The translations under genes and the position numbers were made by a program. DNA of 64,000 bases, taken from Sphingomonas populi. Its GTDB lineage: Bacteria; Pseudomonadota; Alphaproteobacteria; Sphingomonadales; Sphingomonadaceae. The notes beneath the pieces were generated by a model that saw nothing but the letters and a program-made list of their open reading frames with translations, ran no database searches and had not been told where the DNA came from. The stretch lies in contig NZ_SGIS01000021.1 of the NCBI RefSeq assembly GCF_004208535.1, positions 28,254 to 92,253 on the forward strand. Direction: 5' to 3'. Shown piece after piece: positions 8,887-17,615 of the stretch; within the stretch, counting starts at the first letter, position 1, and each line of letters begins with the position of its first letter.

Positions 8887-9174
8887 TCAGGAGGGCCGGA
8901 GCGAAGGCCATTGCCGGGCAGTGTGGATCAGCACGAGTATCCAGACCGTGTCGTCGATGATTTGATACACGAGCCGATAGCTTCGGTGCGGGGTAAGCTC
9001 GCGCGTACCTGGCACTTCCCCCTCGTGTCCGATCATGGGGAAGTCGGCCAGCCCGGCAGCGGCTTCGCTGAACAGGAGATCGATCCGAAGCGCCGCGTCA
9101 GGATCACGCGCTTCGAGATACTCCCAGATCGCCGTGCGGTCCTGTTCCGCTTCCGGCGTCCATCGGACCTTCAC
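8887..9174 (-). CDS. ParE/RelE-family toxin
   Basis: A 95-residue protein starting MKVRWTPEAEQDRTAIWEYL and containing GTRELTPHRSYRLVYQI, the classical ParE/RelE-superfamily pattern with its conserved arginines and the VWILVLIHTARQW end. ParE types poison gyrase and RelE types cleave mRNA; the sequence alone does not separate them. The start is a GTG at 9174 that overlaps the antitoxin's TGA (GTGA), so the toxin is translationally coupled to the antitoxin. Antitoxin-first order is the opposite of the neighbouring higBA pair. Confidence 0.87.
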   Translation of the reverse strand: MKVRWTPEAEQDRTAIWEYLEARDPDAALRIDLLFSEAAAGLADFPMIGHEGEVPGTRELTPHRSYRLVYQIIDDTVWILVLIHTARQWPSLRPS

Positions 9175-9449
9175 GCCCGGTTAGGTATCCGGGCGCGACG
9201 TGCGGCGAAATCGGCCTCGACCGCCGCGTCGGGACGGCCCAACCCCTTATCGACCGAGGCGCGCGCCGCTGCGACCTTGGCGTGCAGGAAGGCTTTATGG
9301 TCGCGCTGATCCTGCTGGCGCTGGACGAACTCGCGCATCAACTCGCGTACCACCTGCGATGCCGGTCGGTGGCAGGCTTCGGCGGCGGCCATGAACTCGG
9401 CTCGCAGGTCAGGCTCCAGCTTCATCGTGAACACGGCGGCTTTCGACAT
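9171..9449 (-). CDS. ParD-like antitoxin of the second TA module
   Basis: A 92-residue protein. Its N-terminal KAAVFTMKLEPDLRAEFMAAAEAC with ASQVVRELMREFV has the strand-helix-helix pattern of ribbon-helix-helix antitoxins; the C-terminal half is charged and probably folds on the toxin. It would form a DNA-binding complex with the ParE-like toxin and repress the operon through palindromes at 9459-9484. It is the first gene of the two-gene operon, which reads on the minus strand. Confidence 0.83.
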   Translation of the reverse strand: MSKAAVFTMKLEPDLRAEFMAAAEACHRPASQVVRELMREFVQRQQDQRDHKAFLHAKVAAARASVDKGLGRPDAAVEADFAARRARIPNRA

Positions 9450-9458
9450 GCTATCCTC

Positions 9459-9484
9459 GTATCGATACTGACAAAGTATATACT
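9459..9484. promoter_or_regulatory. Putative operator/promoter of the parDE-like operon
   Basis: Two perfect palindromes, GTATCGATAC (9459-9468) and AGTATATACT (9475-9484), lie 10-35 bases upstream of the antitoxin ATG in an AT-rich stretch. Position and symmetry fit autoregulation by the toxin-antitoxin complex. The GTATC/GATAC half-sites are the same as those before the higBA-like operon. Confidence 0.6.
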
Positions 9485-9523
9485 AATGTCCGAAGACAAG
9501 CAACGCGACTGTGCCACCGCCCG

Positions 9524-9685
9524 CTGTCCTACACCCGCCGCCTATGCCAAACTCGCGCCAACGCTCTTTGAAACCGTCAGCGCCACCGTCAACGGCCACC
9601 CCATGCGCGCGGTGCCCGCCGATCAGCCATGCCCAAAAGTGACACCGCCCGCACCGTGTCTCCAATGGACAACCTTAGCCACGTT
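9524..9685 (-). repeat. Dispersed ~160-bp intergenic element, copy 1
   Basis: This segment shares ordered blocks with 42225-42379: CTGTCCTACAC, CGCTCTTTGA, CAAAAGTGACAC and CCTTAGCCACGTT, with more divergent sequence between. Both copies lie immediately downstream of the stop codon of a minus-strand transporter gene. That suggests a mobile intergenic element, a terminator or a small RNA. No convincing ORF is conserved between the copies. Orientation is given by the neighbouring gene. Confidence 0.7.
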
Positions 9686-9699
9686 CGCCGCCGCGCGCG

Positions 9700-11073
9700 T
9701 CAGTGTACCGTCACCGCCGCCGCACGCTCGCCAAGCCGCCCCGGCACGACCAGATTGAGCACCACCGCGATCACCGCCGCCGGCAGCACGCCCGAGGTCG
9801 CGAGGATGCGGAGCGTCTCGGGCAGATGCGCGACCGACGTCGGCTCCAGTTCCAGCCCGACGCTGATTGACAGCGCCACCCCGAAGATCAGCATGTTGCG
9901 CTGCGTCCACGTCACCCCCGACAGGATCGATACCGCCGCCGAGGCGACCATGCCGAACATCACGATCACTCCGCCGCCGAGCACCTCGATCGGGATCGTG
10001 GTGATCAGCGCGCCGATCTTGGGGAGCAGCCCGCACACGATCAGGAACACCGCGCCGAGCGTGACGACATGGCGGCTCATGATGCCGGTGATCGCGATCA
10101 GCCCGACGTTCTGGCTGAACGAGGTGTTGGGCATCGCCCCGAACACCGCCGCCAGCGCGGTGCCGACCCCGTCCGCCGTGGTCGCGCCGACCAGTTCGCG
10201 GTCGGTGGCGGGGCGGCCGGCGGTGTTCTCGCAGATCGCCGAGACGCCGCCGATCGATTCGATGTCGGAGATGAAGCCCATCAGGCAGAAGCCGAGGATC
10301 GCCGCCGCCGACACCGCGAAGCCGAAGTGGAACGGCGCGGGCAGCATCACCCAGCCCGCGCTCGATACGGCGGCGAGCGACACCTTGCCCATCGCCGCGC
10401 CGACCGCATAGCCCGCGATCAGCCCGAGCAGCACCGCCGCACTCGCCCAGATGCCGCGCGCGAAGAAGCTAAGCGCCAGCGTCACCACCACGACGACGCC
10501 GGCGAGCAGCCAGCTCGATCCCGCGCCATACGCCGGAGTGCCGATCGCGGCGACGCCGCCCGCCGAATATTGCACGCCGATCCGCATCAGCGACAGGCCG
10601 ATCATCACCACGACGAGGCCCGTCACCAGCGGCGGCAGCGCGAAGCGGATTCGCCCGACGAAGAAGCCGAGACCCGCGTGGAGCAGCCCGCCGATCAGCG
10701 CCGCCGTGGTCAGCTCCGCCATCGCCGCGACGCCGTGCCCGGCGACGATCGGGATCATCACCGGCAGGAACGCGAAGCTCGTCCCCTGCACGATCGGCAA
10801 CCGCGCGCCGACAGGGCCGAAGCCGATCGTCTGGAGCAACGTCGCGACGCCGGCGAACACCATCGACATCTGGATCATGTAGATCAGCGCGCTCGGATCG
10901 GGCGAGCCGAACCCGAACCCCGCCGCCCCGGCAACGATGATCGGTGGCGTCAGATTGCTGACGAACATCGCCAGCACATGCTGGATGCCGAGCGGAATCG
11001 CGACGCCGAAGCCCGGGAAATAGTCGGGATCGCGCGCATGTTCGGGCGTCATGATGGAGACGGAGCCGGTCAT
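9700..11073 (-). CDS. NCS2-family purine (xanthine/urate/uracil) permease
   Basis: A 457-residue integral membrane protein with the NCS2 signature order: an early QHVLAMFVSNLTPP helix, the substrate-site region with FISDIESIGG in mid-protein, and NTSFSQNVGLIAITG downstream, which matches the family motif around the binding-site asparagine and glutamine. It would import a purine base with protons across the inner membrane. The genes that follow upstream on the same strand, an amidohydrolase deaminase and a purine nucleoside protein, point to a purine rather than uracil as substrate. It could equally carry urate or xanthine. A palindromic repeat at 11107-11155 separates it from the deaminase. 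Confidence 0.9.
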   Translation of the reverse strand: MTGSVSIMTPEHARDPDYFPGFGVAIPLGIQHVLAMFVSNLTPPIIVAGAAGFGFGSPDPSALIYMIQMSMVFAGVATLLQTIGFGPVGARLPIVQGTSFAFLPVMIPIVAGHGVAAMAELTTAALIGGLLHAGLGFFVGRIRFALPPLVTGLVVVMIGLSLMRIGVQYSAGGVAAIGTPAYGAGSSWLLAGVVVVVTLALSFFARGIWASAAVLLGLIAGYAVGAAMGKVSLAAVSSAGWVMLPAPFHFGFAVSAAAILGFCLMGFISDIESIGGVSAICENTAGRPATDRELVGATTADGVGTALAAVFGAMPNTSFSQNVGLIAITGIMSRHVVTLGAVFLIVCGLLPKIGALITTIPIEVLGGGVIVMFGMVASAAVSILSGVTWTQRNMLIFGVALSISVGLELEPTSVAHLPETLRILATSGVLPAAVIAVVLNLVVPGRLGERAAAVTVH

Positions 11074-11106
11074 GTCGAGGCAACTCCGCCGTGTTCGCTG
11101 AGATGT

Positions 11107-11155
11107 TCTCCCGCGAAGGCGGGAGCCCAGTCTGGACTCCCGCCTTCGCGGGAGA
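11107..11155. repeat. REP-like palindrome pair
   Basis: Arms at 11107-11125 and 11137-11155 are exact reverse complements of the TCTCCCGCGAAGGCGGGAG type, with an 11-base spacer. Each arm can also fold on itself. It lies between the deaminase stop and the permease start, and may attenuate transcription between them. Confidence 0.85.
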
Positions 11156-11191
11156 CCACGAGAAGGTCCGATTTGTTTCGGCTTGGCAGCA

Positions 11192-12553
11192 TCAGATCAG
11201 CCCCTTCAGCCGGTCGAGCGAAGCCCGCGCCGCGCGGCAGATCGCAGTTTGATCCGCCTGCGCCAGCACCCCGCCGCGCACCACCGCGCGGCCTTCGACG
11301 AACAGGTCGCGCACCTGCGGCGGCGGTGCGAGCAGCAGCCCGGCGACCGCGTCCCACGCGCCGAGCGACGACGGGCCGGACACGTCCCACACCGCGAAGT
11401 CGGCGCGCTTGCCGACTTCGAGCGATCCGCAATCGGTCCGGCCGAGCATCTCCGCGCCGCCGCGCGTGGCGATGTACAGCGCGTCGCGTGGATCGAACGC
11501 GCCCGCGCCGCCGATCGCGCGCTGAAGCAGCATCGCCTGCCGCGCTTCGCCCAGCAGATGGCCGCTGTCGTTCGACGCCGAGCCATCGACGCCAAGCCCG
11601 AGCGGCACCCCCGCCGCAAGCATCGCGCTGAGCGGCGCGATCCCCGAGCCGAGCCGGCAGTTCGAGCACGGGCAATGCGCGACGCCGGTGCGGGTCCGGG
11701 CGAACGAAGCGATCTCGCGCGCGTCGAGCTGGACGCAGTGCGCGTGCCACACGTCCGGCCCGGTCCAGCCGAGCGCCTCGGCATACTCGCCCGGCCGGCA
11801 GCCGAATCGCGCCAGCGAGAAGGCAACATCATCGGCATCCTCGGCGAGATGCGTGTGGAGCATCACGCCCTTATCGCGCGCGAGCAAAGCCGAATGGCGC
11901 ATCAGCCCCTGACTCACCGAGAAGGGCGAGCAAGGCGCGACCGCGATACGGAGCATCGCGCCGTCGGATGCGTCATGATAGCGGTCGATCACGCGGATCG
12001 TGTCGTTGAGGATCGCCGGCTCGGCCTCGACCACGCTGTCGGGCGGCAGCCCGCCCGCGCTAACACCGACGCTCATCGACCCGCGCGTGGCGTGGAAGCG
12101 GATGCCGATCCCGCCCGCCGCCGCGATCGAATCATCGAGCGTCACGCCGTCGGGGAACAGATAATGGTGGTCCGAACTGAGCGTACAGCCCGACAAGGCC
12201 AGTTCTGCGAGTCCAAGTTGCGTCGCCGCGAACACATCCTCGGGTCGGTAGCGCGCCCAGACCGGATAGAGCGCCTTGAGCCAGTCGAACAGCGACGCGT
12301 TGACCGCCTGCGGAAGCGCGCGCGTGAGCGTCTGGAACAGATGATGGTGCGTGTTGACGAGGCCCGGCGTGACGACGCAGCCAGCGGCGTCGAGGATATG
12401 GTCGGCCTCTTCGATCAGGCGTGCGAGGTCGGCGGTGGTGCCGACCGCTTCGATCACGCCACCCCGAAACGCGAGCGCACCGCCGGCGATTTCGCGGCGG
12501 CTGTCGTCCATCGTGACGAGGACATCGGCGTTCTTGAGGACGGTGAGCGTCAT
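11192..12553 (-). CDS. 8-oxoguanine deaminase-like amidohydrolase
   Basis: A 453-residue amidohydrolase of the AtzA/TrzN/guanine-deaminase group. The metal-binding NTHHHLFQ is at about 66-73, followed by LHTHLAEDADD with the further histidine and catalytic acid, WHAHCVQLD, and the metal aspartate in GVDGSASNDSGHL. The spacing and motifs NTHHHLFQTLTR and CPCSNCRLGSGIAP are those of the family assigned as 8-oxoguanine deaminase, giving urate and ammonia; related enzymes act on hydroxyatrazine or isocytosine. With an NCS2 permease downstream and purine proteins upstream, a purine substrate is the best reading. There is no signal peptide, so it is cytoplasmic. The exact substrate is inferred from context. 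Confidence 0.85.
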   Translation of the reverse strand: MTLTVLKNADVLVTMDDSRREIAGGALAFRGGVIEAVGTTADLARLIEEADHILDAAGCVVTPGLVNTHHHLFQTLTRALPQAVNASLFDWLKALYPVWARYRPEDVFAATQLGLAELALSGCTLSSDHHYLFPDGVTLDDSIAAAGGIGIRFHATRGSMSVGVSAGGLPPDSVVEAEPAILNDTIRVIDRYHDASDGAMLRIAVAPCSPFSVSQGLMRHSALLARDKGVMLHTHLAEDADDVAFSLARFGCRPGEYAEALGWTGPDVWHAHCVQLDAREIASFARTRTGVAHCPCSNCRLGSGIAPLSAMLAAGVPLGLGVDGSASNDSGHLLGEARQAMLLQRAIGGAGAFDPRDALYIATRGGAEMLGRTDCGSLEVGKRADFAVWDVSGPSSLGAWDAVAGLLLAPPPQVRDLFVEGRAVVRGGVLAQADQTAICRAARASLDRLKGLI

Positions 12554-12563
12554 CGCGCCGCTA

Positions 12564-12645
12564 CCGTTCTCCCGCGAAAGCGGGAGTCCAGGGCCAGGCA
12601 GCGCCGCGTTCGTGGCTCTGGATCCCCGCCTTCGCGGGGGAACGG
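12564..12645. repeat. REP-like palindrome pair (imperfect)
   Basis: CCGTTCTCCCGCGAAAGCGG at 12564 onward is mirrored by the CCGCCTTCGCGGGGGAACGG end at 12645, with GTCCAGGGCCA/TGGCTCTGGAT extending the arms. It is of the same family as the 11107 repeat, but with several mismatches. It lies between the deaminase start and the NUP gene stop. Confidence 0.8.
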
Positions 12646-12673
12646 CGGATGCAGGACAGAGCGGCGTGTGGCT

Positions 12674-13756
12674 TCACTCCGGCACGCTCTTCTCATAGCG
12701 ATCCCAGTGCGCGGTCAGCTCGTCCACCACCTTCGAGCCGACGGTGTAGAGGTTCTCCAGCGCCGCGTGCATGCCGGCATAGCCCTCGTTCTCGCGCAGC
12801 AGATAGGTCGCGGCATCGACGCCCGGCGGCGGCATCGTGTAATTGCTCGCACCCCGCAGCACCATGAAGCGCCGCTTGTCGACCCGGCCAATTGTGTCGA
12901 GGTATTCGATCGACTGGTACGTGCCCGTCTCCTCCATCGCCGAGGTGACGAACGCGCCTTGCCCGCGCGTCCAGTATTTCACCCAATCTTCAGCCCAGCC
13001 GGTCATCAGCTTGCCGTGCCAGAAGGTCATCGCGGCGAGATTGTCGCCCTTGAGCACGAACGGCGGGCGTTGCCCTTCGGGATAGCCGGTGAAGCGCGCG
13101 CGCGCGGCCTTGAGGCCAGCTTCGTCGGGCAGCGCGATATCCTTGGTCAGCGCGAACGCCCAGTCGCGCAACGCACCGTTGATCTCAAACACCTCGCCCT
13201 GGCCGACCGGCGGGCTGGGGTCGTTCGGCCCCTTGCTGTGGAGCGGGAAATAGCCCGATTTCCAGTCTTTGGGGATTTCGCGCGCGTCGATCTCATGCGC
13301 GAGATCGCCATCGACAAGATAGCGCGCCCATGCCGCCGAGCCGATTGACGCCTTGGCGGGATCGACCCCGGCGATGCCCGCGACCAGCCAATAGGCGTGG
13401 GTGAGATCGAACCGCTGGTCGAGCCCCAACGCGAGCGTCGCGGTCGCCGAGCGGATGCTGCCCATCCCCGTGACCATGCCGAGCGTTTGGGTGTCGGGAT
13501 TGTAGTACAGATCGTGATAGGATTGCGGGAAGGGGATGCGCGTGTCGAGGTGACGACGCTCCTTCCAGAGCTGGAACTCGCCGGGCACGTCGCCGCTGTC
13601 CTTGCAGATCTCGAACATCGTGACGATCACGACCTTGACGGGCAGGGGATGCGCGCAGGCGCCGCCGGGCTGGCAGTCCGCCGGGGCGGCAAGCGCGGGC
13701 GTGCCAAGGCCGAGCAACGCGGCGGCGAAAAGCGTGGCGCGGGTCAGCAGGCGCAT
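12674..13756 (-). CDS. Purine nucleoside permease/phosphorylase-like protein (NUP family), secreted
   Basis: A 360-residue protein of the NUP family (named for a yeast purine nucleoside permease, but structurally related to nucleoside phosphorylases). Residues 1-24 form a clear signal peptide (MRLLTRATLFAAALLGLGTPALA), so the protein is periplasmic. Family-typical blocks follow: KVVIVTMFEICKDSGD near the mature start, LVAGIAGVDPAKASIGSAAW mid-protein and SAMEETGTYQSIEYL downstream. It probably binds or cleaves purine nucleosides delivered by the neighbouring TonB receptor, giving bases for the permease. The start at 13756 is preferred because of its upstream GTGGA; an in-frame ATG nine bases earlier is possible. 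Confidence 0.85.
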   Translation of the reverse strand: MRLLTRATLFAAALLGLGTPALAAPADCQPGGACAHPLPVKVVIVTMFEICKDSGDVPGEFQLWKERRHLDTRIPFPQSYHDLYYNPDTQTLGMVTGMGSIRSATATLALGLDQRFDLTHAYWLVAGIAGVDPAKASIGSAAWARYLVDGDLAHEIDAREIPKDWKSGYFPLHSKGPNDPSPPVGQGEVFEINGALRDWAFALTKDIALPDEAGLKAARARFTGYPEGQRPPFVLKGDNLAAMTFWHGKLMTGWAEDWVKYWTRGQGAFVTSAMEETGTYQSIEYLDTIGRVDKRRFMVLRGASNYTMPPPGVDAATYLLRENEGYAGMHAALENLYTVGSKVVDELTAHWDRYEKSVPE

Positions 13757-13817
13757 GGGCGGCATTCCACAATCAAAAACACAGGGGCGCCGACCGCAGC
13801 CGGCGCCCCTGAAGAGA

Positions 13818-16286
13818 TCAGAACTTGTACTGGATCGTCGCCTGGAAGCTCCGCGGCCGTTCGGGAAGCACGATCGTGCCGCCGAACAATTCGGTGAAGT
13901 TGGCGCGATAATAGGTCGCATCGGTCGCGTTCTTAACGATGACACGGAACAGGAACGGTCCGGTCTCGTAGGACGCGCCGATGTCGAGCAGCGTGTATTC
14001 CGGCAGCTTGACCGTGCGCGACTGGCCCGAGAACACCGAGTCGACATGGACGAGGCTGGCATTGAAGGCGACGCCGTTGTCGAACTTGTAGGTGCCGGTG
14101 GCGGTGTAGGTGTTGGTCGGGATGCCCTGCCGCCGCGAGGCTTCCTTGTCGGGGATCGACACGAAGCCGCCGGGCTGGCCGCCGAAGATCAGCGCCGGAT
14201 TGGTGACGTTGGTGAGATCGCCGACCCCGAAGAAGCTGAAGGTCGAACCGGCATCGAAGAAGGTCAGGTTGTAGACCTTGAGGTGGGTGTACGAGCCGGT
14301 GAGAAGCAGATGCTTGTCGACCGACCAGCGCATTTCCGCCTCGATGCCCTTGGTCTGCACTGACTGGTTGACGGTCGACGACTGGATGTTGTGATCGACG
14401 CGCTCCTGATTGTAGACCGACAGCGCACCGTACAGCCGCCCGCCGAGCCAGCTTCCCTTGATGCCGCCTTCGTAGAGCTTCGATGCGGTCATGAAGGTGC
14501 CGGCGATCGCGGTGTCGGGGTCGATTTCCGAACCCTGGCCGGCGATGATCGTCGTCTGGCGTGAGATCGTGCCGTAGGGGATCAGCCCGAACGGCAGCTT
14601 GTACGAGACGCTGGCGTTCCACGACCAGCCATCGTTGCTGCCCGACCCGGACACGGCGTCGCTCGGCGCGAATTCCATTTTGCTCGGGTTGTAGGACGAG
14701 GTGACATCGACCTTGTCGTACCGACCGCCGAGGATGACATCGAGGCCGAAGTCGAAATCGGCGTCGAGCAGGCCGGCGAAGCCGTAATCGGTGGAATGGC
14801 CCTTGATGTAGTTGGTGTAGTCGCAGCCGCATTCGTTCGACAGCAACCGGTTCGAGGCCGGCGTGTAACCTTGCGAAAGGTCGACACGGTGGAAATATTC
14901 GTAGGTGAAATCATCGCCGTGCAGGAAATGCGTATAGCGGATCGACGGCGATAGTTGCAGGCCGAATTTGCCGATATCGGTCTTGAAGGTTTTCGCCGCG
15001 ACGATCTTGTCCTCGATGACATAGGACTGATGGAATTGCGAAAAACCGTAGTCGTTGTTGTTCTTGTTGCGGGTGCCGTCGTAGAAGAGCTGGTTCTTGA
15101 TCTCGAGATCGTTGCCGCCATCCCAGATGATGTCGAAATACCCGGTCGACTGCTTGTTCTTGAGGAAATCGTTCGGCCCGGTCAGCACGTCCTTGCGGCT
15201 GAGCGTGGTCGTGCCGGGGTTGGTGAGCGCGAGCAGCGGCGAGAAGCTGGCGTCGGTGAACATCGTCGGCGATGGCCGGAACGGGTTGAACACGCCGGTG
15301 CCGCCTGCGGCCTTGATTTCCGCCGGCGACATCTGGCCATCGCCGTTGGTGTCGAGCGAGACCGGCGTACCCGTGATGTACGTGCCGTTGTCGACCAGCG
15401 CCTGGGTCAGGCGGTTCCAGCCGCCGTTCTGCTGGCCGTCGTACTTCTGGTACATGCCGCCGAACTCGACGCGCAGGCTATCCGTGATCTGGTTGTCGAA
15501 TGCCGCCTGCAGCACGACGTTGCGCGTCGACATGTTGCGGTAATAGCTGCCCGAATCCTCGACCTCGCCGTACAGGCTGTAGCCGAATTCGGTGCCGCCG
15601 AAACGCAACGGACCGCGCAGTTCGGCCTTGATGTCGTTGTACGACCAACTGCCGCCGGTGTAGCTGAGCTGGCCCTCGGCGTGATCGAGCAGCGCGCCGC
15701 CCTTCACGCGCGCCGATTTGGGCACGAAGTTCATGTAGCCGCCGGTCTTGGACGGGCCGTAGATCGGCGAGGACGGGCCGCGCACGATGTCGATGCGGTC
15801 GGCAGCGGCGATCGGCGTGGGGTAATTGCCGGGGTTGTCGAGCCGGCGCATGCCGCGGAAGAACACTTCGCCCGGCGTGCCGCGGATATCGAGCGCGCCG
15901 CCGACCCCGAAGAACGAGTTGGTGAACGTGCCCGGCGATTGCGCGACGAGATCGTAGATGTCGGTGACGCCGTAGCGCTCCATCTGCTCGGAACTGATCG
16001 TCGAGACCGAACGCGGCGTTTCCAGCACGCTCTTGTTGAAGCCGAAGATCGAGCTGACATCCTGGTTCGGCAGCGCGTTGAGCGCGCCGGTGACGACGAT
16101 GTCCTTGTCCTCGTCGGGCGCCGCATCGGGTGCCGGTGCCGGAGCTGGCGCATCGGCCGCCCACGCGGGCGCCGCAACCGCCTGGCAGGACAGCAATGCC
16201 GCCGCGAGCGCGGTCAGCGACGTGTAGGTGCGACGATGCCGCGCGGCGGAATCGTTCCTGAAACCAAGAAGGTAAGTCTGTGCCAT
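13818..16286 (-). CDS. TonB-dependent outer-membrane receptor, probably for purine nucleosides
   Basis: An 822-residue receptor. It has a signal peptide ending near AVAAPAWAADA, a proline/alanine-rich linker, a TonB-box-like DIVVTGAL, a plug domain (SVSTISSEQMERYGVTDIYDLV), the typical DRIDIVRGPSSPIYGPSKTGG, and a 22-strand barrel ending in the aromatic-terminal IQYKF. The plug resembles siderophore-type receptors, but there is no iron gene nearby. Its operon neighbours are the NUP protein and purine genes, so uptake of nucleosides or oxidised purines is inferred. The ATG at 16286 has GGGGGA nine bases upstream; a longer ORF begins 87 bases earlier but lacks a signal peptide at its start. Confidence 0.92.
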   Translation of the reverse strand: MAQTYLLGFRNDSAARHRRTYTSLTALAAALLSCQAVAAPAWAADAPAPAPAPDAAPDEDKDIVVTGALNALPNQDVSSIFGFNKSVLETPRSVSTISSEQMERYGVTDIYDLVAQSPGTFTNSFFGVGGALDIRGTPGEVFFRGMRRLDNPGNYPTPIAAADRIDIVRGPSSPIYGPSKTGGYMNFVPKSARVKGGALLDHAEGQLSYTGGSWSYNDIKAELRGPLRFGGTEFGYSLYGEVEDSGSYYRNMSTRNVVLQAAFDNQITDSLRVEFGGMYQKYDGQQNGGWNRLTQALVDNGTYITGTPVSLDTNGDGQMSPAEIKAAGGTGVFNPFRPSPTMFTDASFSPLLALTNPGTTTLSRKDVLTGPNDFLKNKQSTGYFDIIWDGGNDLEIKNQLFYDGTRNKNNNDYGFSQFHQSYVIEDKIVAAKTFKTDIGKFGLQLSPSIRYTHFLHGDDFTYEYFHRVDLSQGYTPASNRLLSNECGCDYTNYIKGHSTDYGFAGLLDADFDFGLDVILGGRYDKVDVTSSYNPSKMEFAPSDAVSGSGSNDGWSWNASVSYKLPFGLIPYGTISRQTTIIAGQGSEIDPDTAIAGTFMTASKLYEGGIKGSWLGGRLYGALSVYNQERVDHNIQSSTVNQSVQTKGIEAEMRWSVDKHLLLTGSYTHLKVYNLTFFDAGSTFSFFGVGDLTNVTNPALIFGGQPGGFVSIPDKEASRRQGIPTNTYTATGTYKFDNGVAFNASLVHVDSVFSGQSRTVKLPEYTLLDIGASYETGPFLFRVIVKNATDATYYRANFTELFGGTIVLPERPRSFQATIQYKF

Positions 16287-16391
16287 CAATGAATGTCCCC
16301 CATTTCGCGGCGGGCGGCTTTTGTCTCGCCCGCTGCCGACCCGATTATGTTCCTGCCCCGCCTGCCCATCCAATTCCCCGGATGTTGCAGT

Positions 16392-16465
16392 GCGTCATAG
16401 TAATGACGCCAACGCAATATTGTAAAGAAAATCCTATTCTCATTCGGAAATCGTAAGTCATGAGA
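16392..16465. promoter_or_regulatory. Divergent promoter region with two inverted repeats
   Basis: GCGTCAT-AGTA-ATGACGC (16392-16409) is a perfect 7-4-7 inverted repeat, and TCTCAT at 16438-16443 mirrors ATGAGA at 16460-16465. Both lie in the AT-rich gap between the TonB receptor and the LysR gene. They are the best candidates for LysR binding sites controlling the purine operon, and the AT-rich stretch around 16420-16445 may hold promoter elements. Confidence 0.5.
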
Positions 16466-16608
16466 TTCGGTTACACCCGACCCATGCCACACGGTTTCAA
16501 AAGCCAAATGCTCGCGGCATCGCAGCATTTATGGTGCGTAGGGGGTTGACGTAGCTCCATCAAACGCAATGAATCCCACGGAGCGTTGCAAAAAATAGAG
16601 GGGTGTCG

Positions 16609-17547
16609 ATGCCAGCTTTTTCGCGGTTCCTGCGGTACTTCATGGCCGTCGGCCGGCTCGGTTCGATCCGCAAGGCGGCCGATGTCCTCAACGTGTCGGC
16701 ATCGGCGATCGACCGGCAGATCCTCAACGTCGAGGCGGATCTCGGCATGCCGCTGTTCGAGCGGCTCCCGACCGGCCTGCGCCTCACTGCGGCGGGCGAG
16801 ATCATGATGGCGGCTGGAGGGCGATGGCAGAAGAACCTCAGCGATGTGCGCGCGCAGATCGAGGATCTGCGCGGGCTCAAACGTGGCCATGTCGACATCG
16901 CCGTGATCGACGCACTCGCGAAGGGCTATCTGCCCGGCATCGTGCGGTCGCTCCAGAGCCGCTATCCCGGCATCACGATCGGCGTGCGCGTGATCGAGAA
17001 CGACAAGGTGCGCGCCGCGATCATGAACGGCGAGGTCGATTTCGGCATCTTCTTCGAACCGCAATCCTATCGCGGCATCACCGTGCGCGCCTTCGTCGAG
17101 GTGGTGCTGGGGCTGATCACCCCGCCCGATCACCCGCTCGGGCAGCAGAAAGAAGCCCGCTTTTCGGCGGTGACCGGCTCCGCGCTGATCGTCCCCGCCG
17201 AACCGCTCGCGGTCAGCCAGCAGATCGCCGTGCTGGAGGGGATCACCGGCGTCGTGCTCGATCGTACCGTCACGTCGGACAACATCCAGATGATCGTATC
17301 GCTGGTGCTGGAGGGGGTCGGCATCGGCATCCTCACCTCGATCGACGTGTTCACCGAGGTCAAGCGCGGTCTGCTCGGCTTCACGCGCATTTCCGATTCG
17401 ATCCTGCGGCCGATGACGCTGGCGCTCGGCACCGCGACCGCGCGCACGCCGTCCTATGCGGCGAGCATCGTGCTGGCCGAGATCGAGAACGATTTCGCGC
17501 AGCTCGGCTATCCGGGCGCGATCCAGACGACTGCTTCAGAGGCGTAA
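16609..17547 (+). CDS. LysR-family transcriptional regulator
   Basis: A 312-residue regulator. The N-terminal winged HTH covers about residues 5-65 (GSIRKAADVLNVSASAIDRQILNVE, then LFERLPTGLRLTAAG). It is followed by a periplasmic-binding-like effector domain with GHVDIAVIDALAKGYLPGIV and GITIGVRVIENDKV. It is transcribed away from the TonB receptor operon, the usual arrangement for a LysR regulator acting on its divergent neighbour, so it probably senses a purine derivative. The ATG at 16609 follows GAGGGG by five bases; a GTG six bases earlier would overlap that ribosome-binding site. Confidence 0.9.
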   Translation: MPAFSRFLRYFMAVGRLGSIRKAADVLNVSASAIDRQILNVEADLGMPLFERLPTGLRLTAAGEIMMAAGGRWQKNLSDVRAQIEDLRGLKRGHVDIAVIDALAKGYLPGIVRSLQSRYPGITIGVRVIENDKVRAAIMNGEVDFGIFFEPQSYRGITVRAFVEVVLGLITPPDHPLGQQKEARFSAVTGSALIVPAEPLAVSQQIAVLEGITGVVLDRTVTSDNIQMIVSLVLEGVGIGILTSIDVFTEVKRGLLGFTRISDSILRPMTLALGTATARTPSYAASIVLAEIENDFAQLGYPGAIQTTASEA

Positions 17548-17615
17548 CGATTGCCGCGACCGCCCCGAGACGATATCCGGGGCGCTTTCTCCCAGCATTC
17601 TGGATTCGCCCGATC

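Noticed and set aside
16824..17615. Upstream extension of the phosphoribosyltransferase frame
   Set aside because: The extension overlaps the LysR gene in another frame; family homology begins only at the ATG at 17616.
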